A DNA stretch of 64,000 nucleotides, taken from Streptomyces sp. NBC_00457. Lineage in GTDB: Bacteria; Actinomycetota; Actinomycetes; Streptomycetales; Streptomycetaceae. Below are positions 61,241 to 64,000 of the stretch, piece after piece (positions within the stretch are counted from its first letter, which is position 1; each line of letters starts with the position of its first letter). The position numbers were made by a program, and so were the translations under genes. The notes below the pieces were generated by a model. The model did no database searches. It saw nothing but the letters and a program-made list of their open reading frames with translations, and was not told the DNA's origin. The stretch lies in assembly GCF_036014015.1 (NCBI RefSeq), contig NZ_CP107905.1:7936001-8000000 (forward strand), written 5' to 3'.

Positions 61241-63046
61241 CTAGAACACGGGCGTACCGCCCCGCGTCAACTTCCAGTCCACCGACGCGAAGTCCTTCGG
61301 ATCCAGCACACCCTTCGCCGTCACCCACTCCGCGATCCGCGTACGGATCTCCGTCGACTCCGCCCACACCTCCTGCGCCGACGCCACATGCGGGAACGCA
61401 CCCCCGCCATTCGCCCGGTAGTTGTTCACCGCGAACACGAACTTCTGAGCCTCATCCAGCGCGGCGCCGTCGTACGTCAGATTCTTGATCCGCGAACCCG
61501 CCGCCTGCGCGATGTCGATCTCGTACGACAGCCCCGACACGTAGTCGTAGTTGTAATCCGGACGGCCGCCCGCGTTCGTCAGCTTCTCCACATCGACCGC
61601 CGCATCCGGCGCCGTCTGCACGAAATACTCCGCCGAATACTCCAGATACGCCTTGAGCTGCGCACCCGTCATCAACTTCGCGACCAGCGTGTTGTCGTAC
61701 ACATACAGACTCGACAGATCCCGGATCGTCACATCCCCCGCCGGAATCTCCGACGTCCGCGAGAACGGCGACGCCTGCGCGATCACCGGCAGCGAGGCGT
61801 ACTCCGAACCCGCCAGCGCCGCCCTGACCACGTCCTCCTGCACCTTCGTGATCAGATCGATGATCGGGGCGTCCTTGTACCGCGCGTCCACCGTCGTCAA
61901 CGTCGCCGTGGCCGTGCCGACGACCTGGTTGACGTACTCGACCACGATGTCGTGATCGTCCTTCAGCAGCTTCGTGATCCTCGGGTCATCGGCGACCGTC
62001 TTCGCATCGCGCACCGTCGCCTTCACCGACTCGACCCGCCAGCGGCCCTTCTCGAAGACCAACTCGAAGTCGAACAGCGACAACCGCTCCGCAAAGCACA
62101 ACGGCTCCGACAACACCACGGTCTTGCCGGTCTTCTCATTCGTGACCAGCAGCTCAGCGATCTCCGTGTGCGCATGACCCACCAGGATCGCGTCGATGCC
62201 CGGCACCTGCTGAGCCACCAGCGCCGACGAGTTCTCGATGTACGGCAGCTGATCACCGTACGACGACGTCCCCGACGAACCCGAGTGCGCCGACACCACC
62301 ACCACATCCGCGCCCATCGACCGCAGCCTCGGCACCCACTTCGCCGCCTGCTCCTCCAGACCCGGGAACGTCAGCTTCCCCTCGACATACGCCTTGTCCC
62401 AGATCGCGATTCCCGGATTGGTCAGCCCCAGCACGGCCACCTTCACCGGCGGGGCGCCCGGCACCCGGAACGTCTTCATGAAATACGGCGGGAAAGCGGG
62501 CCTGAGCGTCTTCGCGTCCAGCGCGTTCGCACCCAGCAGCGGGAAATCACACTGCTCCTCGAACTTCCGCAGCGTCTCGATGCCGTAATTGAACTCGTGA
62601 TTGCCCAGCGCCACCGCGTCATACCCGATCGCGTTCATCGCCGCGGCCATCGGATGAACCGGCCCGCCCTCGGCGGTGATCGGATCCACCTTCGCGTAGT
62701 AATACGTCAGCGGAGTGCCCTGGATCGTGTCACCCGCGTCCAGCAACAGCGTATTGCGGCGGCCCTTCTCCTCCCGGACCTGATTCACCAACGTCGAAAC
62801 CCGCGCCAGACCCTGCGCATTGCCCTTGGCGTCCGTGTACTCCGCGTTCTTGAAATAGTCCCAGTTGAAGATGTGCCCGTGCAGATCCGTCGTGCCCATC
62901 ACCGTGAACGCGTACCGCTTCACCGGCTTCCGCCCCCTCTTCGCCTCCGCGGCCTCCGCCGCCGGAGCCGCCGCAGCACCGGCGATCGCCACCCCCGCCC
63001 CGGTCACGGCGGACTTCTGCAGGAACTTCCGGCGGTTCAACGGCAT
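61241..63046 (-). CDS. Tat-exported bifunctional metallophosphatase / 5'-nucleotidase
   Basis: The 601-residue protein begins 'MPLNRRKFLQKSAVTGAGVA', a twin-arginine signal (N-R-R-K-F) with a cleavage region near 'APAAEAAEA'. The N-terminal calcineurin-like domain has metal motifs 'TVMGTTDLHGHIFNWDYF' (D-x-H), 'LLLDAGDTIQGTPLTYYYA' (G-D), 'VALGNHEFNYGIETL' (G-N-H-E), 'VVVVSAHSG' and 'AILVGHAHTEIA'. The C-terminal nucleotidase domain includes 'LSSLYVYDNTLVAKLMTGAQLKAYLEYS' and 'FVFAVNNYRANGGGAFPH'. The type is 2',3'-cyclic-nucleotide 2'-phosphodiesterase/3'- or 5'-nucleotidase, scavenging phosphate outside the cell. Two 22-bp direct repeats lie in its promoter region. Confidence 0.93.
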   Translation of the reverse strand: MPLNRRKFLQKSAVTGAGVAIAGAAAAPAAEAAEAKRGRKPVKRYAFTVMGTTDLHGHIFNWDYFKNAEYTDAKGNAQGLARVSTLVNQVREEKGRRNTLLLDAGDTIQGTPLTYYYAKVDPITAEGGPVHPMAAAMNAIGYDAVALGNHEFNYGIETLRKFEEQCDFPLLGANALDAKTLRPAFPPYFMKTFRVPGAPPVKVAVLGLTNPGIAIWDKAYVEGKLTFPGLEEQAAKWVPRLRSMGADVVVVSAHSGSSGTSSYGDQLPYIENSSALVAQQVPGIDAILVGHAHTEIAELLVTNEKTGKTVVLSEPLCFAERLSLFDFELVFEKGRWRVESVKATVRDAKTVADDPRITKLLKDDHDIVVEYVNQVVGTATATLTTVDARYKDAPIIDLITKVQEDVVRAALAGSEYASLPVIAQASPFSRTSEIPAGDVTIRDLSSLYVYDNTLVAKLMTGAQLKAYLEYSAEYFVQTAPDAAVDVEKLTNAGGRPDYNYDYVSGLSYEIDIAQAAGSRIKNLTYDGAALDEAQKFVFAVNNYRANGGGAFPHVASAQEVWAESTEIRTRIAEWVTAKGVLDPKDFASVDWKLTRGGTPVF

Positions 63047-63065
63047 CTCTGGACACTCCTCGGGC

Positions 63066-63114
63066 CACGGTCAATGACGCGCGTAGACCGAACACGGTCG
63101 ACAACGCGCGTAGA
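63066..63114. promoter_or_regulatory. Two 22-bp direct repeats upstream of the 5'-nucleotidase gene
   Basis: CACGGTCAATGACGCGCGTA-GA (63066-63087) and CACGGTCGACAACGCGCGTA-GA (63093-63114) agree at 18 of 22 bases, with a 27-bp period. They sit 20-68 bp before the ATG at 63046. They do not resemble the PHO box. They may be operator half-sites. Confidence 0.5.
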
Positions 63115-63225
63115 TTCTGACCCGGACATGCCCAGCAGCAACAGGCCCTACAGGTTTCGATCTGATGACCCACCCCACCAACTCGCCCACTCCGTAAGCG
63201 AGTAAGGCGTGACAGAGTGGGGCGT

Positions 63226-63936
63226 ATGACCACACCACCCCCAGACGACCCCCACCCCGCCGTCCCCTACGGCACCCCCGAAGCCCCCCGCATCGCCGTC
63301 CGCGGCGAAGCCCGCCTCGAAGTCGACCCCGAAATCGCCCGCATCGTCGTCACCGTCGCCACCCGCGGCAAAGACCGCCGCACCGCCCTCGACGACCTCA
63401 CCCGCCGCAACACCACCACCCTCGACCTCATCAAAACCTACGGCGACGCAGTCGAACGCCTCGAAACCGGCGCCTTCTCCATCACCCCCGAACTCACCAA
63501 ACACGGCCGCGGCGAACGCATCCACGCCTACCACGGCCGCGTCCACATCACCGCCGAACTCACCGATTTCACCGCCCTCGGCGAACTCACCACCCGCCTC
63601 GCCGACCAAGAACTCACCCGCGTCGACGGCCCCGCATGGGCCCTCCGCCCCGACTCACCCGCCCACCGCCAAGCCCGCCAGCAGGCCGTGAAGGAAGCCG
63701 TCCAGCGGGCGAGGGAGTACGCCGAAGCACTCGGTACCTCACTCGCGGCACTGGTGGAACTGGCCGACATCGGCGCCGAGAACCACGAGCCGTACGCAGT
63801 CGCCGGCAACGCCCGCATGCGCTCCGCGGCCTTCGCCGCCGAAGACGCCGCCGCCTCCCTCGACCTCGAACCCCAACGCCAACGCGTCTACGCCCAGGTC
63901 AACGCCCGCTTTACGATGGCACCGCCCCGCCTGTGA
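63226..63936 (+). CDS. SIMPL-domain (DUF541) protein
   Basis: ATG 63226 gives 236 residues. The DUF541/SIMPL pattern is visible: 'PRIAVRGEARLEVDPEIARIVVTVATRGKDRRTALDDLTRR' at the start, 'VERLETGAFSITPEL', 'RIHAYHGRVHITAELTDFTALGELTTRLADQELTRVDGPAWAL', and the helix 'AHRQARQQAVKEAVQRAREYAEALGTSLAALVELADIG'. The C-terminal strand 'QRQRVYAQVNARFTM' is typical of the family. No signal peptide is seen, so this member appears cytoplasmic. Function is unknown; distant relatives affect oxidative stress or signalling. It is divergent from the 5'-nucleotidase gene. From 63937 to the window end (64 bp) I see no further gene. Confidence 0.86.
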   Translation: MTTPPPDDPHPAVPYGTPEAPRIAVRGEARLEVDPEIARIVVTVATRGKDRRTALDDLTRRNTTTLDLIKTYGDAVERLETGAFSITPELTKHGRGERIHAYHGRVHITAELTDFTALGELTTRLADQELTRVDGPAWALRPDSPAHRQARQQAVKEAVQRAREYAEALGTSLAALVELADIGAENHEPYAVAGNARMRSAAFAAEDAAASLDLEPQRQRVYAQVNARFTMAPPRL

Positions 63937-64000
63937 ATACGCGACAGCCTGCGAAATGCTCATCGGAGCACCCAGCCGCACAATTCAACACTTGTCAATA

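Overview
The window is high-GC DNA (about 70% or more) with codon third positions almost all G/C, GTG and TTG starts, and dense 1- to 4-nt start/stop overlaps. It carries actinobacterial markers: a his operon using PriA, a TrpM-type small gene, a TIGR02234-type membrane protein beside trpE, and an HGxxPAAW protein. It also holds several interspersed repeats that I recall as common in Streptomyces. The source is almost certainly a Streptomyces chromosome, in its conserved core part. No tRNA, rRNA, CRISPR array, prophage or complete transposase gene was seen.

Layout. 1-4534: the end of an ABC-2 permease, a membrane protein, a repeat-rich gap, a YbaK-type deacylase, a LON-domain protein and an unknown membrane protein. 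4693-10376: a tightly coupled histidine operon (hisD-hisC-hisB-small membrane gene-hisH-priA-ridA-hisF) ending at a terminator. 10423-13000: an ArsR-type regulator behind a 54-bp dyad, an MFS exporter and a convergent DinB-like protein. 13111-20054: hisI, trpE, three small membrane proteins and the trpC-trpM-trpB-trpA operon. No trpF is present; PriA has the residues to do both the HisA and TrpF steps. 20140-21942: a DsbA-like thioredoxin and lgt.

22013-29905 (minus strand): a seven-gene operon with four different ADP-ribosylglycohydrolase-family genes in a row, then a ribokinase, a CaiB/BaiF CoA-transferase and a CitE-like lyase. Nearly every junction is an ATGA or GTGA overlap. I know of no described pathway with this composition. 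30175-37331: a VIT-family metal transporter and gltBD (glutamate synthase), with iron-box-like and GlnR-box-like sites upstream. 37500-40087: a VWA protein and an orphan cytochrome b (QcrB-like).

40062-50358: a block that reproduces the gene order of the mycobacterial KstR2 regulon for degradation of sterol rings C and D: two acyl-CoA dehydrogenases, IpdF-like SDR, KstR2-like TetR, FadA6-like thiolase, IpdC, IpdB, IpdA, EchA20 and two SDRs. KstR2-like operators lie in the two divergent promoter regions. 50467-63936: a metallopeptidase, a GH35 beta-galactosidase facing an AraC regulator across six 15-bp tandem repeats, chorismate mutase, a stand-alone receiver protein, aminopeptidase N, a DesA/DesB-like pair (the first gene carries a 201-bp inverted-repeat element in frame), a Tat-exported 5'-nucleotidase-like protein and a SIMPL-domain protein.

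All identifications come from reading motifs, lengths and gene order; no database search was possible.
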